A DNA stretch of 47,285 bases from Klebsiella planticola ATCC 33531. Its GTDB lineage: Bacteria > Pseudomonadota > Gammaproteobacteria > Enterobacterales > Enterobacteriaceae. Of this stretch, positions 18,076 to 26,466 are shown in pieces (within the stretch, counting starts at the first letter, position 1; every line of letters begins with the position of its first letter). Both the position numbers and the translations under genes were made by a program. The stretch spans positions 1 to 47,285 of the forward strand of contig NZ_JMPP01000044.1 in the NCBI RefSeq assembly GCF_000735435.1. Reading direction: 5' to 3'. The notes beneath the pieces are model-generated. The model searched no databases. It was not told the DNA's origin and worked only from the letters and a program-made list of their open reading frames with translations.

Positions 18076-20187
18076 ATGAAAATCCATTCCGTGCGCACGG
18101 CTGCGCTACCTGCCCTCCTTTTCCCGCTGATCGCAGTGGCCCAGACCAGCGCCAGCGATGAACAAACAATGGTTGTGACCGCCGCTCCGACCGCGGTCTC
18201 CGAACTCGATACCCCCGCGGCGGTCAGCGTCGTTAACGGGGATGAGATGCGCCAGGCGGCGCCACGAGTCAATCTCTCTGAATCGCTGGGCGCCGTACCG
18301 GGGCTGCAGGTTCAGAACCGACAGAACTATGCTCAGGATCTGCAGCTATCGATTCGCGGCTTTGGTTCCCGTTCCACCTACGGCGTGCGCGGGCTGCGCA
18401 TTTACGTTGACGGCATTCCGGCCACCATGCCCGATGGCCAGGGACAAACCTCGAATATTGATATCGGCAGCGTCGAGAGCATCGATGTCCTGCGCGGGCC
18501 GTTCTCCGCGCTGTACGGCAACTCCTCAGGCGGCGTGATTAACGTGACCAGCCAGACCGGCAGCCAGCCGCCGACCATCGAGGCCAGTAGTTATTACGGT
18601 AGCTTCGGCACCTGGCACTACGGTCTGAAGGCCACCGGCGCCGTCGGCGACGGCACCCACGCCGGTGACGTCGATTACACCGTGTCGACCAACCGCTTTA
18701 CCACCCACGGCTATCGCGATCACAGCGGCGCGCGTAAAAATCTTGCCAACGCCAAACTCGGCGTGCGCATCAATGACGTCAGTAAGCTAACCCTGCTGTT
18801 TAACAGCGTGGATATCAAAGCCAATGACGCCGGCGGCCTGACCTACGATGAATGGCAGAATAACCCGCGCCAGTCGCCGCGCGGCGATCAGTACAATACC
18901 CGCAAATCGACGAAGCAGACCCAGGCGGGATTACGCTATGAGCGTCAGCTGAGCGAGCAGGACGACCTGAGCGTGATGATGTACGCCGGCGAGCGTGAAA
19001 CCACGCAATATCAGTCAATCCCCCGCGCGCCGCAGCTCAATCCTGGCCATGCCGGCGGCGTGATTGACCTGACCCGCCACTATCAGGGGATCGATACCCG
19101 CTGGACCCACCGCGGCGAGCTGCTGGTGCCGGTCACCTTCACCACCGGCCTCGACTATGAAAACATGAGCGAGCGGCGCAAAGGCTTTGAAAACTTCGTG
19201 ATGGTCAACGGCGCGCCGCAGTACGGCGAAGAGGGGAACCTGCGCCGTAACGAACGCAACCTGATGTGGAACATCGACCCCTATCTGCAGACCCAGTGGC
19301 AGCTGACGGACAAACTCTCCCTTGATGCCGGGGTGCGCTACAGCTCGGTGTGGTTCGACTCCAACGACTATTACATTACGCCAGGCAACGGCGATGACAG
19401 CGGTGACGCCAGCTACCATAAATGGCTGCCGGCCGGGTCGTTGAAGTACGCGGTCACCGAAGCATGGAACGTCTATCTCTCCGCCGGTCGCGGTTTTGAA
19501 ACGCCGACCATTAACGAGCTCTCCTATCGTTCAGGCGACCAGAGCGGCCTCAATTTCGGCCTGCAGCCGTCGACCAATGAAACGGTCGAGATCGGCAGTA
19601 AGACGCGGGTCGGCAATGGCCTGTTTACCGCCGCCCTGTTCCAGACCAATACCGATAACGAGATTGTGGTGGATGCCAGCAGCGGCGGACGCACCAGCTA
19701 CAAGAATGCCGGTAAAACCCGCCGTCAGGGGATGGAGCTGGGACTGGATCAACAGTTTGGCGAAAGCTGGCGTCTGAAAGCCGCGTGGACCTGGCTGGAT
19801 GCCACCTACCGGACCAACGTCTGCGACGACGCCAGCTGCAACGGCAACCGTATTCCGGGGATCGCCCGTAATATGGGCTACGCATCGTTCGGCTATCAGC
19901 CGGAACGCGGCTGGTACGCCGGCAGCGATATCCGCTATATGAGCGATATTATGGCTAACGACGAGAACACCGCCAAAGCGCCGTCCTGGACGGTGGTCGG
20001 CCTGACCACCGGCTATAAGTGGAGCTATGGCAAGATGGACATGGATCTGTTTGGCCGCGTCGATAATCTCTTCGATCGCCGCTACGTCGGCTCGGTGATT
20101 GTCAACGAGTCCAACGGTCGCTACTATGAACCGGCGCCGGGACGTAACTACGGCGTCGGGCTGAACCTCGCCTGGCGTTTTGAGTAA
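18076..20187 (+). CDS. pqqU: TonB-dependent outer-membrane receptor PqqU (YncD)
   Basis: A 703-residue receptor (E. coli 700). A signal peptide ends near IAVAQTSAS, followed by the TonB-box-like EQTMVVTAAP. The plug domain spans about 45-160 (VSVVNGDEMRQAAPRVNLSE, YGVRGLRIYVDGIPATMPDG, VLRGPFSALYGNSSGG), then the 22-strand barrel, ending in a terminal Phe-Glu. E. coli YncD has been shown to import pyrroloquinoline quinone and is now named PqqU; it is also a phage receptor. I chose the ATG at 18076, which gives the E. coli N-terminus. The longer frame adds 34 non-signal-like residues. Klebsiella can make PQQ, so uptake here would be scavenging. Confidence 0.93.
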   Translation: MKIHSVRTAALPALLFPLIAVAQTSASDEQTMVVTAAPTAVSELDTPAAVSVVNGDEMRQAAPRVNLSESLGAVPGLQVQNRQNYAQDLQLSIRGFGSRSTYGVRGLRIYVDGIPATMPDGQGQTSNIDIGSVESIDVLRGPFSALYGNSSGGVINVTSQTGSQPPTIEASSYYGSFGTWHYGLKATGAVGDGTHAGDVDYTVSTNRFTTHGYRDHSGARKNLANAKLGVRINDVSKLTLLFNSVDIKANDAGGLTYDEWQNNPRQSPRGDQYNTRKSTKQTQAGLRYERQLSEQDDLSVMMYAGERETTQYQSIPRAPQLNPGHAGGVIDLTRHYQGIDTRWTHRGELLVPVTFTTGLDYENMSERRKGFENFVMVNGAPQYGEEGNLRRNERNLMWNIDPYLQTQWQLTDKLSLDAGVRYSSVWFDSNDYYITPGNGDDSGDASYHKWLPAGSLKYAVTEAWNVYLSAGRGFETPTINELSYRSGDQSGLNFGLQPSTNETVEIGSKTRVGNGLFTAALFQTNTDNEIVVDASSGGRTSYKNAGKTRRQGMELGLDQQFGESWRLKAAWTWLDATYRTNVCDDASCNGNRIPGIARNMGYASFGYQPERGWYAGSDIRYMSDIMANDENTAKAPSWTVVGLTTGYKWSYGKMDMDLFGRVDNLFDRRYVGSVIVNESNGRYYEPAPGRNYGVGLNLAWRFE

Positions 20188-20410
20188 CCCCCGGCATCAG
20201 ACCGTATAAACCTGACTCCCCGGTAGGTACCGCGCCACCGGGGAAACGGCCCGCATAACCTCGTCGCCCCGCGAAGCGCAGCGCCAGCGGGGAATCATCC
20301 CCTCCACCATCATAATGCGGCATACTTCACGCTTTGATTTATCCTTTCTCGTCTGTTGTGCCCCAGAGCGTTACCCTTATCACAAATAACGCCCATAAAA
20401 AGGAGCCGCT

Positions 20411-21346
20411 ATGGCACTGCCAATCATCCTTGATTGCGACCCGGGTCATGATGACGCCATCGCTATCGTTCTCGCCCTCGCCTCACCCGAACTTGACGTC
20501 AAAGCCATCACCTCCTCCGCCGGTAACCAGACGCCGGAGAAAACCCTGCGTAACGTGCTGCGCATGCTGACGCTGCTGCAACGCCAGGATATTCCGGTGG
20601 CCGGCGGCGCGCGTAAGCCGCTGATGCGGGAGCTGATCATCGCTGATAACGTTCACGGCGAAAGCGGGCTCGACGGCCCGGCGCTGCCGGAGCCTGATTT
20701 TGCCCCGCAGAGCGTTACCGCCGTGGAGCTGATGGCGAAAACGCTGCGCGAAAGCCCGCAGCCGGTGACGATTGTCGCCACCGGCCCGCAAACCAACGTC
20801 GCCCTGCTGCTCAACAGCCACCCGGAACTGCATGACAAGATCGCGCGTATCGTGATGATGGGCGGCGCGATGGTACTCGGCAACTGGCAGCCCGCCGCCG
20901 AGTTTAATATCTACGTCGACCCGGAAGCGGCGGAGATCGTCTTCCAGTCGGGTATTCCGGTGGTGATGGCCGGGCTGGATGTCACGCATCGGGCGCAGAT
21001 TCATGGCCTGGATATCGAACGTTTCCGCCAGCTCGGCAACCCGGTAGCCACCATTGTTGCCGAACTGCTCGACTTCTTTATGGAGTATCACAAGGATGCT
21101 AAATGGGGCTTCACCGGCGCCCCGCTGCACGACCCCTGCACCATCGCCTGGCTGCTGAAGCCGGAGCTGTTTACCAGCGTTGAGCGCTGGGTCGGCGTGG
21201 AAACCCAGGGGAAATATACCCAGGGCATGACGGTGGTCGATTATTACTTCCTCACCGGCAATCAGCCAAATACCACGGTCTTGCTGGATGTCGACCGGGA
21301 GGGGTTTGTCGACCTGTTAGCCGAGCGGCTGGCGTTTTATGGCTGA
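20411..21346 (+). CDS. rihA: Pyrimidine-specific ribonucleoside hydrolase RihA
   Basis: A 311-residue nucleoside hydrolase of the same length as E. coli RihA and nearly identical to it. It splits cytidine and uridine to base and ribose in the cytosol. The calcium-binding motif DCDPGHDDA (D8, D10, D14, D15) and the active-site block near the C-terminal third ([12 protein letters not shown]) are present. AAAAAGGAG precedes the ATG. In E. coli rihA lies elsewhere (near gltL), so its placement here, between pqqU and curA, is a local difference. It is transcribed alone. The 223-base gap upstream contains GC-rich stem-loops (for instance CCCCGGT/ACCGGGG at 20218-20243). Confidence 0.93.
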   Translation: MALPIILDCDPGHDDAIAIVLALASPELDVKAITSSAGNQTPEKTLRNVLRMLTLLQRQDIPVAGGARKPLMRELIIADNVHGESGLDGPALPEPDFAPQSVTAVELMAKTLRESPQPVTIVATGPQTNVALLLNSHPELHDKIARIVMMGGAMVLGNWQPAAEFNIYVDPEAAEIVFQSGIPVVMAGLDVTHRAQIHGLDIERFRQLGNPVATIVAELLDFFMEYHKDAKWGFTGAPLHDPCTIAWLLKPELFTSVERWVGVETQGKYTQGMTVVDYYFLTGNQPNTTVLLDVDREGFVDLLAERLAFYG

Positions 21347-21369
21347 CTTTAGATTCTGCGAGACGTTAA

Positions 21370-21582
21370 AGGCTGCGATACTGCCTTCTGAATAAAGACG
21401 ATCGCCGGCAGTTTGCAGAGTATCAGGCGACGAGTTTGTCAGGCGCAGGCCCTGTCCGCTCGTTCGTCAATAACCCTGCCTTTGGTCTGTCCGGGTTGGA
21501 CCTATCAGAGGCTGGCAGCGCCGTTAATGTCAGTATCGTGACCGACAAACAGCGTTTACATGGGAAAGATATTCAAGGATAA
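21370..21582 (+). pseudogene. Coding-like remnant without a start codon
   Basis: After the TAA at 21367 the frame is open for 70 codons to a TAA at 21580. The last 60 residues read like a real protein end (QFAEYQATSLSGAGPV, then NNPAFGLSGLDLSEAGS), with balanced composition. There is no start codon or ribosome-binding site, so this looks like the 3' end of a gene whose front was lost. I do not recognise the family. It ends in a stem-loop and lies next to the decayed CdiA locus, so it may be debris of the same insertion. Confidence 0.4.
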
Positions 21583-21602
21583 CGGCTCCGAAGAGCCGTT
21601 AT
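21579..21602. terminator. Perfect stem-loop between convergent sequences
   Basis: ATAACGGCTC (21579-21588) pairs perfectly with GAGCCGTTAT (21593-21602) around a CGAA loop. It follows the remnant end on the plus strand and the immunity gene end on the minus strand. T run absent on the plus strand. Confidence 0.55.
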
Positions 21603-21615
21603 GACTAGTGGTGTA

Positions 21616-21981
21616 TCAGGTCCAGTCTTCATAGCCATTATCATGGATCCAGACTATGCCGCCAGGGCATTTTTCCGTCAGAAACCAGAAGCCATCAAAA
21701 GCATCCTCTTCCATTTCCTCCTGGTTTTTGGGAAAGTTTTCACGATACAAGGAAATTTGTTCGTCGATGCTTCCTTCCAGATATTTTCCTCGACTTGCTA
21801 ATTTTATTTTTCCTTCCAGAAGAAGGCGTTCCATAAGTTCAAAAAAATAGTCGCATTTTTCTTTATATGATAACTCTTCTTTCCCAAAATTATCCGCCCT
21901 CATGGCAGACCATACGGTACCCATGGATGATCCTTCCAGTTCCTCAGCAAACAGCTTATATTCATCATCGCTATATAACAT
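21616..21981 (-). CDS. DUF596-type immunity protein (contact-dependent inhibition)
   Basis: A 121-residue acidic cytosolic protein (MLYSDDEYKLFAEELEGSSMG at the start, GIVWIHDNGYEDWT at the end), which I recognise as the DUF596 type found downstream of CdiA/haemagglutinin toxin ends. Its ATG is 9 bases after the stop of the toxin tail, the usual toxin-immunity spacing, so it is probably the cognate antitoxin. The reading frame is intact although the toxin is broken. GC is low (about 43%), unlike the backbone. Family assignment is from memory; a role in immunity follows mainly from position. Confidence 0.7.
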   Translation of the reverse strand: MLYSDDEYKLFAEELEGSSMGTVWSAMRADNFGKEELSYKEKCDYFFELMERLLLEGKIKLASRGKYLEGSIDEQISLYRENFPKNQEEMEEDAFDGFWFLTEKCPGGIVWIHDNGYEDWT

Positions 21982-21990
21982 ATAAACACC

Positions 21991-23231
21991 TCACCGAAAC
22001 TTGATCTCAACTTTTTTCTTAACTTTGCCCTGTAAGGCTTGCAAGTCTTCATTACTTAAAATTTCTATTGTCCCGCGAGCATTTGTTTTTTCTTCAATTG
22101 CGGAATAGTCGCGCAGGCTTATTGTTACACTATCTTTTTTTGAAAAATAAACTGTACCTAAAGGAGTCGTGATTTCTTTAAATGGCTCTCCCCCGTCAAA
22201 GATTGCGCATAATCAATGATATCTCGGTCGGAAAGTTTTTCTGTCGCAAAGACCTTGGTCGTTCCGTACTTATTACTTCCCCCGTCACCCAACACCTGCG
22301 CAAACTCCTTCCCGAACACATTGAGCTTATCGCTACTCTGTTTTGGATCAAACACTTTAACTAACTGGTCAGTATTGGTTTTCTGAATATCGCGGACATA
22401 ATCTGCCGTTTTCGTAGAAAGATTCGTCCCGGCGGCTGTTTCTCCTTTGATAAAACTGGCAACAGACTGAGTATCCGCCAGAACCAGCTCGGGGGCCGTA
22501 CCAACCAGAGTCATTCCACCTGCGGTCAGTGCCATACCTCCGCCGCTGGCAGCAGCCACGATAATCGCCGCTTCCCTCCGGGCCTGAACGCGTTTAGCTG
22601 CCTCCTTATCCCCTTTATCTGCCGCCAGAATATCCCGCTGATTATCCAGGGCATACTGTTGCAACATATGCTCCGTCATATTGTAGCGGTAAACATTTTG
22701 CGCACTGTCTGCACCGCTATACGCGCCTTCGGGCGTATGCGTGGTCAACATACCGGTCAACGCGCCAATCACGCGGGCCGTTTGCTCTTTTGCCTCGTTA
22801 CCGTTTAGTGCTTCCTGCAGACGCTGCAACTGGCGCTCTTGCTCATTCAGATTAGCGGGTTCGAACAACGAACTTTGCATGATGACGCCGGCCAACTCCG
22901 TCGCCAGGGCACCAGCGGCCGCTCCTTTCCCGTCTCCCCGCCCGATTTCCGCGCTGATGCCCACCAGCACAGCATGGCTGACCGATTTCCCGGCCACTGA
23001 CGTTCAGGTCTGTCTGCGCTTTAACATTCTGAGGGTGATTTTTCCGGCCGTCGTCAGGGAAATATCCTGTTGGGTGGCGGTAACGCTGTTCAGGTTGACT
23101 CCCACCCCGTCTTCGGTGGCAACAAGGCGGATTTTTCCGGCAGACATCCCGCCCAGCGCCTTAGTGTCGACGGCAAGCTGAGGCTTTGCTCCCTCGCCGG
23201 TAATCGGTTTTACCGTGCCATCTGAGTTGAT
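21991..23231 (-). pseudogene. Decayed CdiA/filamentous-haemagglutinin remnant with C-terminal toxin
   Basis: Read right to left there are three parts. (a) 23231-23004 encodes a haemagglutinin repeat (GTVKPITGEGAKPQLAVDTK, then SAGKIRLVATEDGVGVN) that shifts frame near 23030, where the other frame continues as NVKAQTDLNVSG, and reaches a TGA at 23006. (b) 22997-22202 encodes the pre-toxin module (SHAVLVGISAEIGRGDGKGA, then NVYRYNMTEHML). It lacks a true start and seems joined to (a) by a large internal deletion. (c) 22200-21991 encodes the toxin tail (FDGGEPFKEITTPLGTVYF, ending VKKKVEIKFR) in another frame. One T missing from a TTT run at 22198-22200 explains the break. The missing N-terminus means no secretion. 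Confidence 0.8.
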
Positions 23232-23353
23232 TCAGGGACAGTTGATAGGGGGATGCGATAAGGGAAAGCGCGGATAGCGCGCTTGCGTGTGATGCGGGCT
23301 AGCGATCGGGGCGTAGGCCCCGGTCAGCGCAGCAAGACCGGGGGCAGTGTTTG

Positions 23354-24391
23354 TTATTCGTCAGGCGAAACGCGGATGACCACTTTGCCGAAGTTTTCGC
23401 CCTTCAGCAGGCCAATCAGCGTCTGTGGCGCATTTTCGAGGCCCTCAACGAGCTGCTCGCGGTATTTGATTTTTCCTTCCTGCACCCAGCGCCCCATCTC
23501 CTGCTGGAATTCGGCAATACGATGCCCGTAGTCCTGGCCGATAATAAAGCCCTGCATCCGGATCCGTTTTTTCAGCAGCGTCGCCATCAATAGCGGCAGA
23601 CGATCCGGCCCTTCCGGCAGTTCGGTCGCATTATAGCCGCTCACCAGGCCGCACACCGGTACCCGCGCCGAGGTATTGAGCAGCGGCAGCACGGCATCAA
23701 ACACCTTGCCGCCGACGTTTTCATAGTAAACGTCAATGCCCTGCGGGCAAGCCTGCGCCAGCTGTTCGGCAAAATCAGGCGCGCGGTGATCGAGGCAGAC
23801 GTCAAAGCCCAGCGTCTCGACGGCATAACGGCATTTCTCGCTGCCGCCGGCAATCCCCACCGTCCGACATCCCTTCAGCTTCGCGATCTGGCCGACCGTA
23901 CCGCCCACCGGCCCGGTGGCCGCGGCCACCACCAGCGTTTCTCCCGCCTTCGGCTGACCGATATCCAGCAGCCCCATATAGGCCGTAAAACCGGGCATCC
24001 CGAGGATGCCGAGCGCCCACGACGGGTGTTGCGGATGTTCGCCCAGCTTCACCAGCCCGTTGCCATCGGAGAGTTCAAAATCCTGCCAGCCGCCGTAGCT
24101 CAGCACCCACTCTCCCGGTTTAAAGTCAGCGTGGTGAGACGCTTCAACGCGACTCACCGTTCCACCGACCATCACGGCGCCGATGGCAACCGGCGGCGAG
24201 TAGGACGGTGCATCGCTCATGCGCCCGCGCATGTAGGGGTCTAACGAGAGATAAACCGTGCGCAGAAGCACTTGCCCGGGACCGGGCGTCGGGGCATCGC
24301 TCTCTTCCAGACGGAAATTATCCCCTGTCGGCTCGCCGTGCGGGCGAGAAGCCAGTACCCAGCGGCGGTGACGTTGCGGATGAAAAGCCAT
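23354..24391 (-). CDS. curA: NADPH-dependent curcumin/alkenal reductase CurA (YncB)
   Basis: A 345-residue zinc-free medium-chain reductase, same length as E. coli CurA and nearly identical. It reduces the conjugated double bonds of curcumin and likely other alpha,beta-unsaturated carbonyls, using NADPH. The GMPGFTAYMGLLDIG segment, the nucleotide-binding AAATGPVGGTVGQIAKLKG and the YYENVGGKVFDAVLPLL block are conserved. I chose the ATG at 24391: GAGGAG is 7 bases upstream and the E. coli-like start follows. In E. coli the regulator mcbR lies between curA and the yncD receptor. Here no mcbR is seen and the space holds rihA and the CdiA remnant. Confidence 0.93.
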   Translation of the reverse strand: MAFHPQRHRRWVLASRPHGEPTGDNFRLEESDAPTPGPGQVLLRTVYLSLDPYMRGRMSDAPSYSPPVAIGAVMVGGTVSRVEASHHADFKPGEWVLSYGGWQDFELSDGNGLVKLGEHPQHPSWALGILGMPGFTAYMGLLDIGQPKAGETLVVAAATGPVGGTVGQIAKLKGCRTVGIAGGSEKCRYAVETLGFDVCLDHRAPDFAEQLAQACPQGIDVYYENVGGKVFDAVLPLLNTSARVPVCGLVSGYNATELPEGPDRLPLLMATLLKKRIRMQGFIIGQDYGHRIAEFQQEMGRWVQEGKIKYREQLVEGLENAPQTLIGLLKGENFGKVVIRVSPDE

Positions 24392-24456
24392 AGCAAACTC
24401 CTCTTGTTTAGGACCTGTACTGAGGCTAGTCGCAATTGCCGCCGCGCACATTGGCA

Positions 24457-25011
24457 TTATGAGGCAGATTGATTTAATCGCACCACCAGATAGGTGCAGG
24501 AGGTGCTGGACTCATTGATAAAACGGCAGTCGTTAGGCGGCCCCAACTCGAGGCAATCACCGGCCCGCATCTCATGCCGGGTCGCGCCCTCGACAAACAC
24601 CAGCTCCCCCTGTTGCAGCCAGATCAGCTGACGCGCCAGCGCGTAGGAGGCGGCGGGCATCGGCACATCGCTCCCCGCCGGCAGCTCCACCTGCACCAGG
24701 TCGATGGGCAGATCGCTACGCGGCGACACGTGACGCCGTAAATAGTGGCTTTGCGGATCGCGCCAGACCGGCTGCTGGGCAAAGCGCAGCAGTTTACCTT
24801 CCTGCATCTCCGCTCGGGCAATCAGCGTCGACATACTGATGCCGAAAGCACCGGACAGCCGCCCGAGCATCGATGCCGTCGGGCTACTCTCGCCGCGCTC
24901 GATCTTGTGGATCATAGCGCGTGAGGCGCCGGCGCGTTCGGCCAGTTCGCTGAGCGACCAGCCGCGAGATTCGCGTTCGATACGGATACGGGCGCTAATG
25001 CGCTGATTCAT
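24457..25011 (-). CDS. XRE-family regulator with C-terminal cupin domain
   Basis: A 184-residue regulator. Residues about 7-60 are an HTH_3 domain (SLSELAERAGASRAMIHKIE, then SSPTASMLGRLSGAFG). Residues about 100-180 form a cupin (VQVELPAGSDVPMPA, GELVFVEGATRHEMRAGDCLEL), the sensor in this family. I prefer the ATG at 25011 over the one at 25032, because a -10-like TATAGT at 25041-25046 would leave almost no leader for the earlier codon. It is divergent from mnaT-ydcZ, and an identical 11-base repeat lies before each gene. Repression of itself and mnaT-ydcZ is therefore likely. As I recall, E. coli lacks a gene at this position. Confidence 0.85.
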   Translation of the reverse strand: MNQRISARIRIERESRGWSLSELAERAGASRAMIHKIERGESSPTASMLGRLSGAFGISMSTLIARAEMQEGKLLRFAQQPVWRDPQSHYLRRHVSPRSDLPIDLVQVELPAGSDVPMPAASYALARQLIWLQQGELVFVEGATRHEMRAGDCLELGPPNDCRFINESSTSCTYLVVRLNQSAS

Positions 25012-25040
25012 ATTGTCTTCAATAGTATTCATAGCGTAGT

Positions 25041-25051
25041 ACTATAGTGTA
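25041..25051. promoter_or_regulatory. Candidate operator repeat, regulator side
   Basis: ACTATAGTGTA, whose first eight bases are a palindrome, lies 30 bases before the preferred start of the XRE-cupin regulator and overlaps its putative -10. The same 11 bases recur at 25209-25219. Confidence 0.5.
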
Positions 25052-25208
25052 TGAATCAATCTCAGACAAGGCGAGCGCGGGCAAAGCCAGCTCCATACCC
25101 TCTGGCCACGCTGCCCCTGCTATACCTGCCCACGGACGACAGCTCTTGATAAATTTCTTGCTAAAACAGATGACAGCATTGCGTACATTATTGTAATAAT
25201 ATCGTACT

Positions 25209-25219
25209 ACTATAGTGTA
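25209..25219. promoter_or_regulatory. Candidate operator repeat, mnaT side
   Basis: Second copy of ACTATAGTGTA, 24 bases before the mnaT start, flanked by GTAC on both sides. It would overlap the mnaT promoter (TATAGT as -10). Confidence 0.5.
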
Positions 25220-25242
25220 CAGAGATTGAGTTGAGGTTTGCT

Positions 25243-25761
25243 ATGACCATTCGTTATGCCTGCAAAGAAGATTGCGCGGCGATTGCCGAAATTTACAACC
25301 ACGCGGTGCTGCACACCGCCGCCATCTGGAATGACAAAACCGTCGATACCGATAACCGCATCGCCTGGTTTGAAGCGCGTCAGCTGGCAGGCTACCCGGT
25401 TCTGGTGAGCGAAGAAAACGGCGTGGTGACCGGCTATTCTTCGTTTGGCGACTGGCGCGCATTTGACGGCTTTCGCCATACCGTCGAACATTCAGTCTAC
25501 GTCCACCCCGACCATCAGGGTAAAGGATTAGGCCGCAGCCTGCTGGTGGCGCTGATTAAGGAGGCCCGTCGCCTGAACAAACATGTCATGGTGGCCGGTA
25601 TCGAAGCGCAAAACCAGGCCTCTTTGCATCTGCATGAAACGCTCGGGTTTGTCACCACCGGGCAGATGCCGCAGGTCGGCACAAAATTTGGCCGCTGGCT
25701 GGATCTGACCTTTATGCAGCTCCAGCTCGACGATCGTCGCGATCCGGACGCCAGCGCATGA
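25243..25761 (+). CDS. mnaT: L-amino-acid N-acyltransferase MnaT (YncA)
   Basis: A 172-residue GNAT enzyme of the same length as E. coli MnaT and about 80% identical from memory. The acetyl-CoA motif is VHPDHQGKGLGRSLL, and the family signature IAEIYNHAVLHTAAIWNDKTVD is present, as in phosphinothricin and methionine-sulfone N-acetyltransferases. It acetylates methionine analogues and related amino acids, detoxifying them. GAGG lies 7 bases before the ATG at 25243. Its stop overlaps the start of ydcZ by 4 bases, so the two form a coupled pair. Confidence 0.92.
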   Translation: MTIRYACKEDCAAIAEIYNHAVLHTAAIWNDKTVDTDNRIAWFEARQLAGYPVLVSEENGVVTGYSSFGDWRAFDGFRHTVEHSVYVHPDHQGKGLGRSLLVALIKEARRLNKHVMVAGIEAQNQASLHLHETLGFVTTGQMPQVGTKFGRWLDLTFMQLQLDDRRDPDASA

Positions 25762-26207
25762 ACGCTTCGCTGACCCTCGCCTGTCTGATTGCCGCAGGCG
25801 TCGGACTGGTGGTGCAAAATACGCTGATGGTGCGCATTACGCAGTCCGCCTCCACAATACTCATTGCGATGCTGCTGAACTCGCTGGTGGGGATTGTGAT
25901 TTTTGTTACCATTCTGCTGCTGCGCCACGGTGCGGCGGGCTTTCAGGAGCTGGCGCTCAGCATAAAATGGTGGACGCTCATTCCAGGATTACTGGGATCG
26001 TTTTTTGTCTTCGCCAGCATCAGTGGCTATCAGAACGTTGGCGCCGCCACCACCATCGCGGTGCTGATTGCCAGCCAGCTGGTGGGGGGATTAGCGATGG
26101 ATATCATTCGCGCTCACGGCGTGCCGTGGCGGGCGTTGCTGGGGCCGCTGTGCGGCGCGGTGATGCTGGTGGCAGGCGCCTGGCTGGTGGCCAGACGCCA
26201 GTTTTAG
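25758..26207 (+). CDS. ydcZ: YdcZ, DMT-superfamily inner-membrane protein
   Basis: A 149-residue membrane protein with about five hydrophobic segments (DUF606 half-size DMT type). It matches E. coli YdcZ closely (AGVGLVVQNTLMVRITQSAS, then SISGYQNVGAATTIAVLIAS). It probably works as a dimer or oligomer; substrate unknown. It is coupled to mnaT by ATGA overlap, which suggests export or exchange of a related amino-acid compound. The gene is convergent with ydcY, 9 bases away. Confidence 0.9.
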   Translation: MNASLTLACLIAAGVGLVVQNTLMVRITQSASTILIAMLLNSLVGIVIFVTILLLRHGAAGFQELALSIKWWTLIPGLLGSFFVFASISGYQNVGAATTIAVLIASQLVGGLAMDIIRAHGVPWRALLGPLCGAVMLVAGAWLVARRQF

Positions 26208-26216
26208 CGCGCAATA

Positions 26217-26450
26217 TCAGAGAATGGCGCCGCCTTTATTCAACTGCTCGCGGCGCGTTTCCTGCTCTTCATGCTGCTGACGGCCGTGGTGGGCAATCGT
26301 GGTGCGTAAACGCTGCTGCTGGGTATAGCGTTCGTCGCGGCTCAGCTCAGCATCGTCACTCAGCGCCACCAGCAGTTCATTCATGTGAGTAATCACCCCT
26401 TCGGCGATCGCCGCATCGACACGGGCGATAACGTCATCCAGATGTGCCAT
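26217..26450 (-). CDS. ydcY: YdcY, DUF2526 small protein
   Basis: A 77-residue cytosolic protein, same length as E. coli YdcY (AHLDDVIARVDAAIAEGVIT, then LSDDAELSRDERYTQQQR), largely helical and acidic in the first half and His/Arg-rich in the last third. Its function is unknown. AAAGGAG precedes the ATG. It lies 16 bases downstream of the DppA-like gene and may share its transcript. Confidence 0.9.
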   Translation of the reverse strand: MAHLDDVIARVDAAIAEGVITHMNELLVALSDDAELSRDERYTQQQRLRTTIAHHGRQQHEEQETRREQLNKGGAIL

Positions 26451-26466
26451 ATGTGCTCCTTTCGGC

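Noticed and set aside
22158-22997. 279-residue frame as an intact gene
   Set aside because: Its GTG start lies in the middle of pre-toxin homology just after a TGA in the same frame, and its end is a frameshift, so it is part of a pseudogene.
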